DNA of 11,558 nt from a bacterium (GTDB taxonomy: Bacteria > Verrucomicrobiota > Verrucomicrobiae > JAJYAR01): NCBI GenBank assembly GCA_021779435.1, contig JAJYAR010000039.1:1-11558 (forward strand). The letters are read 5' to 3'. A program made the translations under genes and the position numbers. Positions 1 through 5,194 of this stretch are shown one piece after another. Within the stretch, counting starts at the first letter, position 1. Each line of letters starts with the position of its first letter. A model generated the notes under the pieces. That model ran no database searches. It was given only the letters and a program-made list of their open reading frames with translations, and had not been told where the DNA came from.

Positions 1-756
1 CAGCGGGTACTGCTCATCGATCTCGATCCGCAGGCCAGCCTGACCACCGCATCCGGGCTGGAACCCGAGGATCAGGAACTGACCCTGCACAGCGTGTTCA
101 TGGCGTCGCTTTCGGACCACGATCAGCCGGGCCTGCTCGATGTCACCATCCGGACCGCTGACGGGGCCTTTCTCGTGTCCTCGAATCTGACGCTCTCCGC
201 CATCGATCTCGACCTGCTGAACGCGATGAGCGGGGAACTGGTCCTGCGTGACCTGCTCCGTCCCCTTGCCCCCCACTACGATCGGGTGCTCATCGACTGT
301 CCTCCCAACCTTGGCATGCTGACCATCAACGCCCTGGCGGCGGCCGATGAGGTGCTTGTTCCGCTCCAGACCGAGTATCTGCCCATGAAGGGGCTGAAAC
401 TGCTGCTCAACACCATCGCCAAGGCCCAGCGCAAACTCAACGAGCACCTGCGCATCGCCGGCGTGCTGCTGACCATGGTCGAACCCCGCACCCTGCACGC
501 CCGGGAAGTGATGGAGAGCGTACAGAAGGTGTTCGAGGGGCGGGTGCCCATCTTCCAGTCCGTCATCAAGCGATCCGTCAAGCTCAAGGAGGCCACGGTG
601 GCCGCCCAGAGCGTGCTCACCTACGCACCGGACAGTGACGTCGCGGCCGCGTTCAGAAATCTCGCAAAGGAGCTCATGCATGGCCAGGAAGCGTGCCCAG
701 ATCACCGAGGAGACGGCCGGGCAGATGTACGGCGACGTGTTGGATCGCCTGGTTGA
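1..756 (+). CDS. parA: ParA/Soj/MinD-type partition ATPase, 5' end cut by window edge
   Basis: ATP-dependent positioning ATPase of the ParA family, which moves DNA or protein cargo using a nucleotide-dependent DNA-binding cycle. The frame is open from base 1, so the start codon and the deviant Walker A loop lie to the left of the window. Visible signatures are LLIDLDPQAS at visible residues 4-13 (the conserved D-x-D-P-Q segment after helix 1), VLIDCPPNLG at about 96-105 (Walker B) and the following LVPLQTEYLPMKGL segment, which is typical of Soj-like proteins. The family fold appears to end near NLAKELM, about base 678. The remaining 26 or so residues up to the TGA at 754-756 are rich in Arg, Gly and Asp and are read through the start of the next gene, so they look like a by-product of overlap. 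The neighbouring RHH-like protein is a plausible partner. Identification is firm; the cargo (chromosome, chemoreceptor array or pilus machinery) is unknown. Confidence 0.93.
   Translation, partial: QRVLLIDLDPQASLTTASGLEPEDQELTLHSVFMASLSDHDQPGLLDVTIRTADGAFLVSSNLTLSAIDLDLLNAMSGELVLRDLLRPLAPHYDRVLIDCPPNLGMLTINALAAADEVLVPLQTEYLPMKGLKLLLNTIAKAQRKLNEHLRIAGVLLTMVEPRTLHAREVMESVQKVFEGRVPIFQSVIKRSVKLKEATVAAQSVLTYAPDSDVAAAFRNLAKELMHGQEACPDHRGDGRADVRRRVGSPG
666..672 (+). promoter_or_regulatory. Ribosome binding site for the RHH-like gene, inside parA
   Basis: AAAGGAG lies seven bases before the ATG at 680, within the last part of the parA frame. It is a near-consensus Shine-Dalgarno sequence. It decides the start of the downstream gene in favour of 680 over the ATG at 635, which would add 15 residues without family-like character. 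Confidence 0.8.
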
Positions 757-982
757 TCGGCCGACCCCGCTTAAAGATGCGCCTGTGTCACGAACACCGG
801 CCGCGCCGGCGGCGGAGCGCTACAAGGCCACTTTCTACCTGACGCGGGAAGACATTCTCGCCATCGACGGGATGCAGAGTGGCATCTTCTCCCGCACCGG
901 ACGAAAGCCCGAACGTTCCCAGCTGGTCAGCGAGGCCATCCAGCTGCTTGCGCGCCAGCATCGCGAAGAGGCGGGCGCCTAG
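680..982 (+). CDS. Small ribbon-helix-helix-like protein, likely ParA partner
   Basis: A 100-residue protein. The first 45 or so residues (MARKRAQITEETAGQM, then a Pro/Ala-rich stretch) look like a flexible N-terminal arm. Residues 47-93 run YKATFYLTREDILAID, then a basic GRKPERSQLVSEAI segment ending in LLARQ. This fits one beta strand followed by two helices, as in ribbon-helix-helix (CopG/MetJ-fold) DNA-binding proteins. The gene begins inside parA with a 77-bp out-of-phase overlap and its own good ribosome binding site, so the two are almost certainly co-transcribed and probably translationally coupled. Small RHH proteins with a disordered N-terminal arm are known ParA partners on some plasmids (ParG, Omega), where the arm stimulates ATPase activity. 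That role is inferred here from position and fold only. It may instead be an autorepressor of the operon. Confidence 0.8.
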   Translation: MARKRAQITEETAGQMYGDVLDRLVDRPTPLKDAPVSRTPAAPAAERYKATFYLTREDILAIDGMQSGIFSRTGRKPERSQLVSEAIQLLARQHREEAGA

Positions 983-1001
983 GTCGTGTCTCGCGCACTC
1001 C

Positions 1002-1021
1002 ATGCCGGTCTGCACCGGCGT
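1002..1021 (+). other. Short hairpin between the RHH-like gene and pilT
   Basis: GCCGGT (1004-1009) and ACCGGC (1014-1019) are perfect inverted arms around a CTGC tetraloop. The stem extends to eight pairs if the flanking A-T and a T-G wobble are counted. There is no T-tract behind it, so it is a weak candidate for a terminator or RNA processing site in the 65-bp gap before pilT. Confidence 0.35.
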
Positions 1022-1047
1022 GTCCGCACCGCCGACCGGGGCGCCCG

Positions 1048-2247
1048 ATGATCCTCGAACCGGTGGCCGAACGCTCGCTCCTGGCGTGGGACTTCTTTCG
1101 AGACTCCCTGGAACGGGGAGCCTCCGATCTGCACATGTCGGTGGGTGCGCCGCCGGCGGCGCGCATCAACGGCTCCATCGAGATCTTCGATGCTCCCCCG
1201 ATGAGCGAGGAGGAGGTCACCCTTCTGCTCGAGTTCCTCGTGGATCGCCAGATGCGGGCCCAGTTTCACGGGGAGCGTCCCCAGGATCTCGATTTCACCG
1301 TCGAGTTCCCCACCGGTCGGCAGCGTTTTCGCGTGAACGTCTTTCGCCAGTATCATGGCACCTCGATCGTCATGCGCGTGCTGGCCAGCCGTATCCAGAC
1401 GTTTGAAGAACTGGGGATCCCGTTGCACTTCCAGCAACTGGCCTTCGAGCGCTCCGGCCTGCTGCTCGTCGCCGGAGGCACGGGATCCGGCAAGTCCACC
1501 ACCCTGGCTTCCATGCTGGAGGCCGTCAACCAGACCCGGCGCAAGCACATCATCACGATCGAGGACCCGATCGAGATTGTCTTTCAGCACAAGAAGGCGC
1601 TGATCGAGCAGCGCCAGATCGAACTGCACGTGGCGGATTTCCACACCGCCCTGCGCAGTGCGTTGCGGGAGGCGCCGGACATCATCCTGGTGGGGGAGAT
1701 TCGGGACGAGAGCACCGCGCTCATGGCCCTTCGCGCGGCCCAGGTGGGGGTACTCGTGCTGGCCACCCTGCACACGCGCAGCGCCGCCGAGACCATCACC
1801 CGCTACCTCTCCATGTTCCAGGACAACTGGCGCCAGTCTGCCCGCCAGCAACTGGCCGACAGCCTGCGGGGGGTCATGTGCCAGTCGCTGCTGCTCAAGA
1901 AGGACGGGAGCGGTCGGGTGGCGGCCTGTGAGGTGCTGGTCGGTACCCAGGCCGCCCGGCACATGATTCGTGCCGATCGGGGACACCTGCTGCATTCCAT
2001 GATGGAAATCGCGTCGGCTGACGGCATGATCACGATGGAACAGTCGCTCTTCAACCTGTTCGAGCAGGAGCAGATCGATCTGCAGACGGCGTTCGAGAGC
2101 TGCAATGACAAGCGCTCGTTCATCACCAAGCTTCCCCCGGAACTGCAGGGCCAGGTGACCGTGCCGTGGGAGACCGAGATCGAGATCAAGAATCTCGAGA
2201 AGATGCGTGAACTCAACGAGCGCAAAGCGGCCTCTCGCGGTCTCTGA
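1048..2247 (+). CDS. pilT: Type IV pilus retraction ATPase, PilT/PilU family
   Basis: Hexameric secretion-type ATPase that powers type IV pilus disassembly at the inner-membrane base (twitching, DNA uptake, surface sensing). The 399 residues show the N-terminal PAS-like region with GASDLHMSVG (24-33), Walker A GGTGSGKST (143-151), the Asp box ITIEDPIE (169-176), Walker B DIILVGEIRD (211-220) and the His box LATLHT (239-243). PilT is usually about 345 residues. The longer length and the GMITMEQSLFNLFEQ segment (326-340) are closer to PilU, the accessory retraction ATPase. The AIRNLIRE motif of canonical PilT is not present; the equivalent region reads RHMIRADRGHLLHSMM. The last 40 residues are charged and predicted helical. 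The ATG at 1048 has only a weak GGGGCG upstream but gives a complete family-like N-terminus. The upstream parA and RHH-like genes suggest a shared transcript. Confidence 0.93.
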   Translation: MILEPVAERSLLAWDFFRDSLERGASDLHMSVGAPPAARINGSIEIFDAPPMSEEEVTLLLEFLVDRQMRAQFHGERPQDLDFTVEFPTGRQRFRVNVFRQYHGTSIVMRVLASRIQTFEELGIPLHFQQLAFERSGLLLVAGGTGSGKSTTLASMLEAVNQTRRKHIITIEDPIEIVFQHKKALIEQRQIELHVADFHTALRSALREAPDIILVGEIRDESTALMALRAAQVGVLVLATLHTRSAAETITRYLSMFQDNWRQSARQQLADSLRGVMCQSLLLKKDGSGRVAACEVLVGTQAARHMIRADRGHLLHSMMEIASADGMITMEQSLFNLFEQEQIDLQTAFESCNDKRSFITKLPPELQGQVTVPWETEIEIKNLEKMRELNERKAASRGL

Positions 2248-2268
2248 CTCGTTCTCGTTCGCTGGAGG

Positions 2269-2287
2269 CGCGACCGCAAGGGTCGCG
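2269..2287 (+). terminator. Possible terminator hairpin after pilT
   Basis: CGCGACC (2269-2275) and GGTCGCG (2281-2287) form a perfect seven-pair stem around GCAAG, 22 bp after the pilT stop. No T-tract follows, so intrinsic termination is uncertain. Its position between pilT and the fluoride riboswitch fits an end-of-transcript signal. Confidence 0.4.
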
Positions 2288-2341
2288 TCGACCCGCACAG
2301 GGGTGCAGGAGGTCGGTTCTTTCGGCGCGAAGCGACTCTCC

Positions 2342-2400
2342 GGTGGCGATGGAGCTCGCCGTCAACTGCCTGCATTCTGGAGGCTGATGGCTCCTACCGT
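2342..2400 (+). ncRNA. Fluoride riboswitch aptamer (crcB motif)
   Basis: The segment matches the known fluoride-sensing aptamer in both sequence and pairing. GGCG (2345-2348) pairs with CGCC (2357-2360) around ATGGAGCT. The conserved AACTGCC follows at 2364-2370, and GCCT (2368-2371) pairs with AGGC (2381-2384). GGAGC (2351-2355) can form the diagnostic pseudoknot with GCTCC (2390-2394) within the conserved GGCTGATGGCTCCTACC block. It lies directly upstream of crcB, the classic target of this riboswitch. In the known class, the aptamer binds fluoride through magnesium ions and turns gene expression on. Confidence 0.95.
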
Positions 2401-2417
2401 GAGCGGTGGGAGCCATC
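2386..2417 (+). terminator. Expression-platform stem of the fluoride riboswitch
   Basis: GATGGCTCCTACCG (2386-2399), loop TGAG, and CGGTGGGAGCCATC (2404-2417) form a 14-pair stem with a single T-G wobble. The left arm contains the GCTCC that the aptamer needs for its pseudoknot, so the two structures exclude each other. This is the same arrangement as in characterised fluoride riboswitches that control termination. Unusually, no T-tract follows the stem; the next bases are GTGCGTTCTGG. Termination may therefore be Rho-assisted or U-tract independent, or the stem may act in another way. Confidence 0.75.
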
Positions 2418-2458
2418 GTGCGTTCTGGCCGCCCTGCGAAAGATGCAAGCGCCACCAT

Positions 2459-2466
2459 GGAAGGAG
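2459..2466 (+). promoter_or_regulatory. Ribosome binding site that fixes the crcB start
   Basis: GGAAGGAG ends six bases before the GTG at 2473. It is the strongest Shine-Dalgarno match in the region and supports GTG 2473 over the in-frame ATG at 2443, which has no such site. It lies outside the riboswitch stem, so the stem does not directly mask it. Confidence 0.85.
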
Positions 2467-2472
2467 CACATC

Positions 2473-2868
2473 GTGCAAAGGCTGATGCCGTATCTGCTGA
2501 TCGGAGCGGGGGGATTCCTGGGGGCCAACGCGCGCTATCTGGTCAACTTCTGGGTCGAGAGCCATTTCGGGGGACGTTTTCCGCTGGGCACCTTCGTCAT
2601 CAACGTCTCGGGCTCGTTTCTGCTTGGATTGCTGGGGACCGTGATCGCCGGTCGCCTGCTGGGCTGTCCCGATGAACTTCGCATGCTTCTCGGGATCGGA
2701 TTCCTGGGGGCCTACACCACCTTCTCCACGTTCGAGTTTGAGAGCCAGGCCCTCTTGCGCGACGGGGAGTTCCTCTATGCTTCCATGAACGTCGTGCTCA
2801 GTCCGCTGATCGGGCTGCTGGCCGTGCGTCTGGGCGTGATCACCGGCACGCTGTGGGGAGGACGATGA
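2473..2868 (+). CDS. crcB: Fluoride channel/exporter CrcB (Fluc)
   Basis: Small inner-membrane fluoride channel that lets toxic cytoplasmic fluoride leave the cell; family members work as dual-topology dimers. The GTG start gives 131 residues, the usual length. Four hydrophobic segments are visible. Hallmark motifs are GAGGFLGANARYLV near the N-terminus, GTFVINVSGSFLLG (carrying the conserved Asn of the pore) and GFLGAYTTFSTFEFE (with the phenylalanines and TTFST stretch that line the pore and bind the central sodium). The upstream fluoride riboswitch agrees with the function. The DUF190 fusion gene follows 49 bp downstream on the same strand and is probably on the same transcript. A single crcB copy is seen, so a homodimer is expected unless another copy exists elsewhere. 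Confidence 0.96.
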   Translation: MQRLMPYLLIGAGGFLGANARYLVNFWVESHFGGRFPLGTFVINVSGSFLLGLLGTVIAGRLLGCPDELRMLLGIGFLGAYTTFSTFEFESQALLRDGEFLYASMNVVLSPLIGLLAVRLGVITGTLWGGR

Positions 2869-2901
2869 GGACGGCCAGGAGACCCCCTGTTTCTGGGAAA
2901 G

Positions 2902-2908
2902 AAAGGAG
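2902..2908 (+). promoter_or_regulatory. Ribosome binding site for the DUF190 fusion gene
   Basis: AAAGGAG nine bases before the ATG at 2918. It supports this start and shows that the gene has its own translation signal within the probable crcB transcript. Confidence 0.75.
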
Positions 2909-2917
2909 CTTGTCCGC

Positions 2918-3769
2918 ATGACCGTGTCACTTGATGGGGAGCGGGTCCTGTGCCGCTTTCTGACCACCACCTACGTTCACCATCACCATCGCCCGGTCTA
3001 CGAGGCCATCGTGGAAAAGGCGTGGCGTCGGGGCCTGGCCGGCGCGACCGTGCTGCACGGGGAGATGGGGTTTGTGCGGGGGGGAGAACTGCTTCGATCG
3101 CATCCATGGCGACTGTCGGTGGAAACACCGGTCGTGGTGGAGATTGTCGAGGATCGGGAGCGACTCGACGACTTCCTGACGGAAGTGAACCGTTTCTACG
3201 GACGGGGCCTCATCACCCTGGAGCGCGCCCGGGTGCTCTATTACCGTGCAAAGCCCTCCCCAGCACAGGCGTGCGGACGCACCGCCTCCGACGCGATCGG
3301 AGGGACGGCTGCGGGGCAGGAGGGCTCCTCCCCTCCACTCCCCGGAGGTGGGGCCGGTGCGGGGCTTCCGGACGCAGACCGGGCGCGGGAGGGGGGGCTG
3401 CTCCGCGTGTTCACTGGCGGGGCCTGTCGGGAGGCGCAGAGCGGACGTCCCCTCCAGGAGTTGCTCGTGGAGGAGGCGCACGCGATGGGACTGGGGGGAG
3501 CCGTGGTGCTGGGGGCCGTGCTGGGCTACGGGAGGCACTCCGTTCTCCACGGGGCTCGACCCTTCAGTCTTTCGAACGACCTGCCCGTGGTGATCGAGGT
3601 GGTTGACCGGGCATCCCGCATCGGGGCGTACCTCGCGGAGATCCGTCCTCTCCTCGGAGGTGGACTGGCCACTTTCGAGAAGGTCCGGCTCTTCGAGTTC
3701 GGCGGATCACCACCCGTGCCTGGGAGAATACCGGACGTTGTTGAGGAGGAGTCCGGCGGATCCTCCTGA
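2918..3769 (+). CDS. Tandem DUF190 (PII-like, COG1993) fusion protein
   Basis: A 283-residue protein with two DUF190 domains. This family has a PII-like, ferredoxin-type fold, usually in single-domain proteins of about 110 residues with no settled function. Domain 1 spans about 8-110 and contains RPVYEAIVEKA, GLAGATVLHGEMGF and PVVVEIVEDRERLDDFL. Domain 2 spans about 159-262 and contains LLRVFTGG, GLGGAVVLGAVLGYGRHSVL and LPVVIEVVDRASRI. A Gly/Pro/Ala-rich linker of about 48 residues joins them. The domains differ: domain 2 keeps the GYGRHSVLH loop, while domain 1 has GFVRGGELLR there and carries four consecutive histidines at 21-24. Domain 2 is about half identical by eye to the separate DUF190 protein at 4856-5194. 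Its place 49 bp after crcB, behind a fluoride riboswitch, suggests a part in the fluoride response, perhaps sensing or channel control. That role is inference. The last 20 residues lie beyond the domain and overlap the opposing gene. Confidence 0.9.
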   Translation: MTVSLDGERVLCRFLTTTYVHHHHRPVYEAIVEKAWRRGLAGATVLHGEMGFVRGGELLRSHPWRLSVETPVVVEIVEDRERLDDFLTEVNRFYGRGLITLERARVLYYRAKPSPAQACGRTASDAIGGTAAGQEGSSPPLPGGGAGAGLPDADRAREGGLLRVFTGGACREAQSGRPLQELLVEEAHAMGLGGAVVLGAVLGYGRHSVLHGARPFSLSNDLPVVIEVVDRASRIGAYLAEIRPLLGGGLATFEKVRLFEFGGSPPVPGRIPDVVEEESGGSS

Positions 3770-4537
3770 TCCGAGTAACTCGATGGGGCATCGCTGTACC
3801 GGACCGGTCCCTCCGGTCCCCCCTCCGATGGAGTGAGGACCTTCATACCCGCTGGCGGAGCTTGTGACCTGAAAGAAGAGCATCCCGTTCGAGATTCGGT
3901 ATCTTCCACGCTGGGACGTGCTGGTCGCCCCGGCGCAGACGAAACGGTGCAGGAACGTGCCGTTTGCATGGAAATCCCACTCGTTGACGGTGGATCCCTC
4001 CATGTGGTAGTAGCTGCCAGAGAAGGTGGCGGGAGTCTCTGATTGCGGGAGCGCGGCGGCGTTCGGGCCGGCGGATGGTTGAGCGGTGGCGGAAGGGAGG
4101 GTTCCGGAGGTTCGCCCGAACTTGACGAAGATGGTTGCGGGGGACGTGGTGACGGGAGGGCCAACATGGTAGACGAGCCAGAAGAAGGTGATCTGTTTGC
4201 CGGACGTCTCGATTGGGCCATCCACCGTTCTGCCTTTCCAGCCGTTCAGGACGACCTTCAGGGTGGGACCGTACGCAGCGATTCGCCAGCGCGGCCAGTC
4301 CGCGGGGGAAATCCGTTCGATGCGGAAGGTTCCCTGGCCGTGGACGGATCGCCAGATACCGTTGCGTCCGAAGGAGAGCATGTCGGTTGCGTCTGCCGAG
4401 GAGTTGGAGCCTCCCCCTGCATCATAGGACAGGCGCGAGGAGACCACATGCCACAGGGTCCCCTGGGCGTACAGCGGGGAGGTGGTGAAGAGGAATGCGG
4501 CGACGAGAACGATGAGCCTGCGAAGGAAGCGACGCAT
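3707..4537 (-). CDS. Secreted protein of unknown function with signal peptide
   Basis: A 276-residue exported protein. The start at 4537 is chosen because it begins a classic Sec signal peptide: MRRFLRRL, then a hydrophobic run to about 19, then a probable cleavage site after LYA at 22-24. A longer frame reaches back to 4609 but adds a polar stretch that would hide the signal. The mature part has two sections. Residues 25-145 look beta-rich with many Trp and Ser. A Ser/Pro/Ala linker at about 146-168 is followed by a section containing GSYYHMEGSTVNEWDFH, ANGTFLHRF and GRYRISNGMLFFQV. That pattern of aromatic strands with a xADGTF-like turn resembles lipocalin-like extracytoplasmic domains, but the match is weak. 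Two cysteines (201 and 250) could form a disulphide. The C-terminal tail is Gly-rich. It points toward the DUF190 fusion gene and overlaps it by 63 bp. The ribosome binding site is weak (AGAAAAGAA). No function can be assigned. Confidence 0.8.
   Translation of the reverse strand: MRRFLRRLIVLVAAFLFTTSPLYAQGTLWHVVSSRLSYDAGGGSNSSADATDMLSFGRNGIWRSVHGQGTFRIERISPADWPRWRIAAYGPTLKVVLNGWKGRTVDGPIETSGKQITFFWLVYHVGPPVTTSPATIFVKFGRTSGTLPSATAQPSAGPNAAALPQSETPATFSGSYYHMEGSTVNEWDFHANGTFLHRFVCAGATSTSQRGRYRISNGMLFFQVTSSASGYEGPHSIGGGTGGTGPVQRCPIELLGSGGSAGLLLNNVRYSPRHGW
3744..3767 (+). terminator. Hairpin at the end of the DUF190 fusion gene
   Basis: AGGAGGA (3744-3750) pairs with TCCTCCT (3761-3767), and TCC (3752-3754) pairs with GGA (3758-3760) around a GGC loop with one bulged G. 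The strong stem reaches into the TGA stop and is a likely terminator for the crcB-DUF190 transcript. It has no T-tract. It also sits inside the last codons of the converging minus-strand gene. Confidence 0.45.
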
Positions 4538-4855
4538 AAAGATTCTTTTCTCTTGCGCTGTGGCGGTTCCTGTGCTGGCCCATGCACGGTTTGGATGGGC
4601 TGTCTCCAACGTTTTCAGGGATTCCTGATCTCGCCCCCCGGATCCAGGAGACGATGAAGGGAGCCGCAGGGGGGCAGGGTGGCGTGCCCGCTTGCGTGGA
4701 ATTTCCGTTGCGTGCGGTGTCGCGCGTTTCGGGTGACCGGAATCTCGTGCGATGAGGATCCCGTGGGAAAGGGTGGTCGGAACGAGATGGAGCGACAGGA
4801 TCAGGAGGGACCCGGCCTACAGCCGCCATCCGTGCCCACGCAACAGAAGAATTGC
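4538..4855. other. Divergent intergenic region between the secreted protein and third DUF190 genes
   Basis: About 320 bp separate the minus-strand secreted-protein start from the best start of the next plus-strand gene. It should hold promoters for both directions, but no convincing -35/-10 pair is visible on either strand. The right part (4787-4855) is open in frame with the DUF190 gene and may be coding. A short TCAGG-GATT-CCTGA inverted repeat lies at 4615-4628 and is too small to interpret. Confidence 0.5.
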
Positions 4856-5194
4856 ATGGAACTTCCGGCGACGGAGGTCGGCGTTCTCCTGCGCATCTTC
4901 GTCGGAGATTCCGATCGGGAGCCGGAGAGCGGGCGCTTGCTGCACGAGGCGCTCGTCATGCGGGCCCGCGCCATGGGCATGCGCGGGGCGACCGTGCTGC
5001 GGGGTACGCTGGGCTATGGCAGGCACGCGATCCTTCACAGCGCGAAGCGTTTTGACGACGTTGTCGACATGCCCATGATCATCGAACTGGTGGATAGCGA
5101 AGCGCGCGTCCGGGAGTATCTGGCCGCGGTGGATCCCATGGTGACGGATGGACTGGCGACGCTGGAGAAAGTACACGTGCTGGCAATCGCGTGA
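4856..5194 (+). CDS. Single-domain DUF190 (PII-like) protein
   Basis: A 112-residue DUF190-family protein, the usual length. It shows LLRIFVGDSDRE (11-22), RARAMGMRGATVLRGTLGYG, the GYGRHAILHSAKRF loop, MPMIIELVDSEARV and DGLATLEKVHVL. It is about half identical by eye to domain 2 of the fusion at 2918-3769, so the two probably come from a duplication. In-frame ATGs at 4787 and 4679 would add 23 or 59 residues. The start at 4856 is preferred because it gives the family length, aligns with the N-terminus of the fusion and has AGAAGA five bases upstream; 4787 remains possible. The stop overlaps the next gene's GTG start in a GTGA tetranucleotide, which indicates translational coupling to the membrane protein. 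Family membership is firm; function and ligand are unknown. Confidence 0.88.
   Translation: MELPATEVGVLLRIFVGDSDREPESGRLLHEALVMRARAMGMRGATVLRGTLGYGRHAILHSAKRFDDVVDMPMIIELVDSEARVREYLAAVDPMVTDGLATLEKVHVLAIA

Noticed and set aside
1..982. Plasmid or integrated-element origin suggested by ParA plus an RHH-like protein
   Set aside because: No replication gene, iterons, integrase or repeats are visible, and housekeeping-type genes surround the region.
979..2298. A 439-codon open frame antisense to pilT
   Set aside because: The plus strand encodes all PilT motifs; the antisense frame is a GC-bias artefact with low-complexity composition.
2443..2472. ATG at 2443 as the crcB start
   Set aside because: It adds ten polar residues and lacks a ribosome binding site, while GTG 2473 has GGAAGGAG at ideal spacing and gives the family length.
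2978..2993. Four-histidine run in the DUF190 fusion as a cloning tag artefact
   Set aside because: It is internal to a natural domain and encoded by mixed His codons in genomic context, so it is treated as genuine.
4615..4628. TCAGG-GATT-CCTGA inverted repeat as an operator or terminator
   Set aside because: Five-base arms are expected by chance, and no promoter element or T-tract lies beside it.
4043..4657. A plus-strand open frame opposite the secreted protein
   Set aside because: It is Gly/Arg-rich, has no ribosome binding site and no motif, while the minus strand has a clean signal peptide and coherent protein character.
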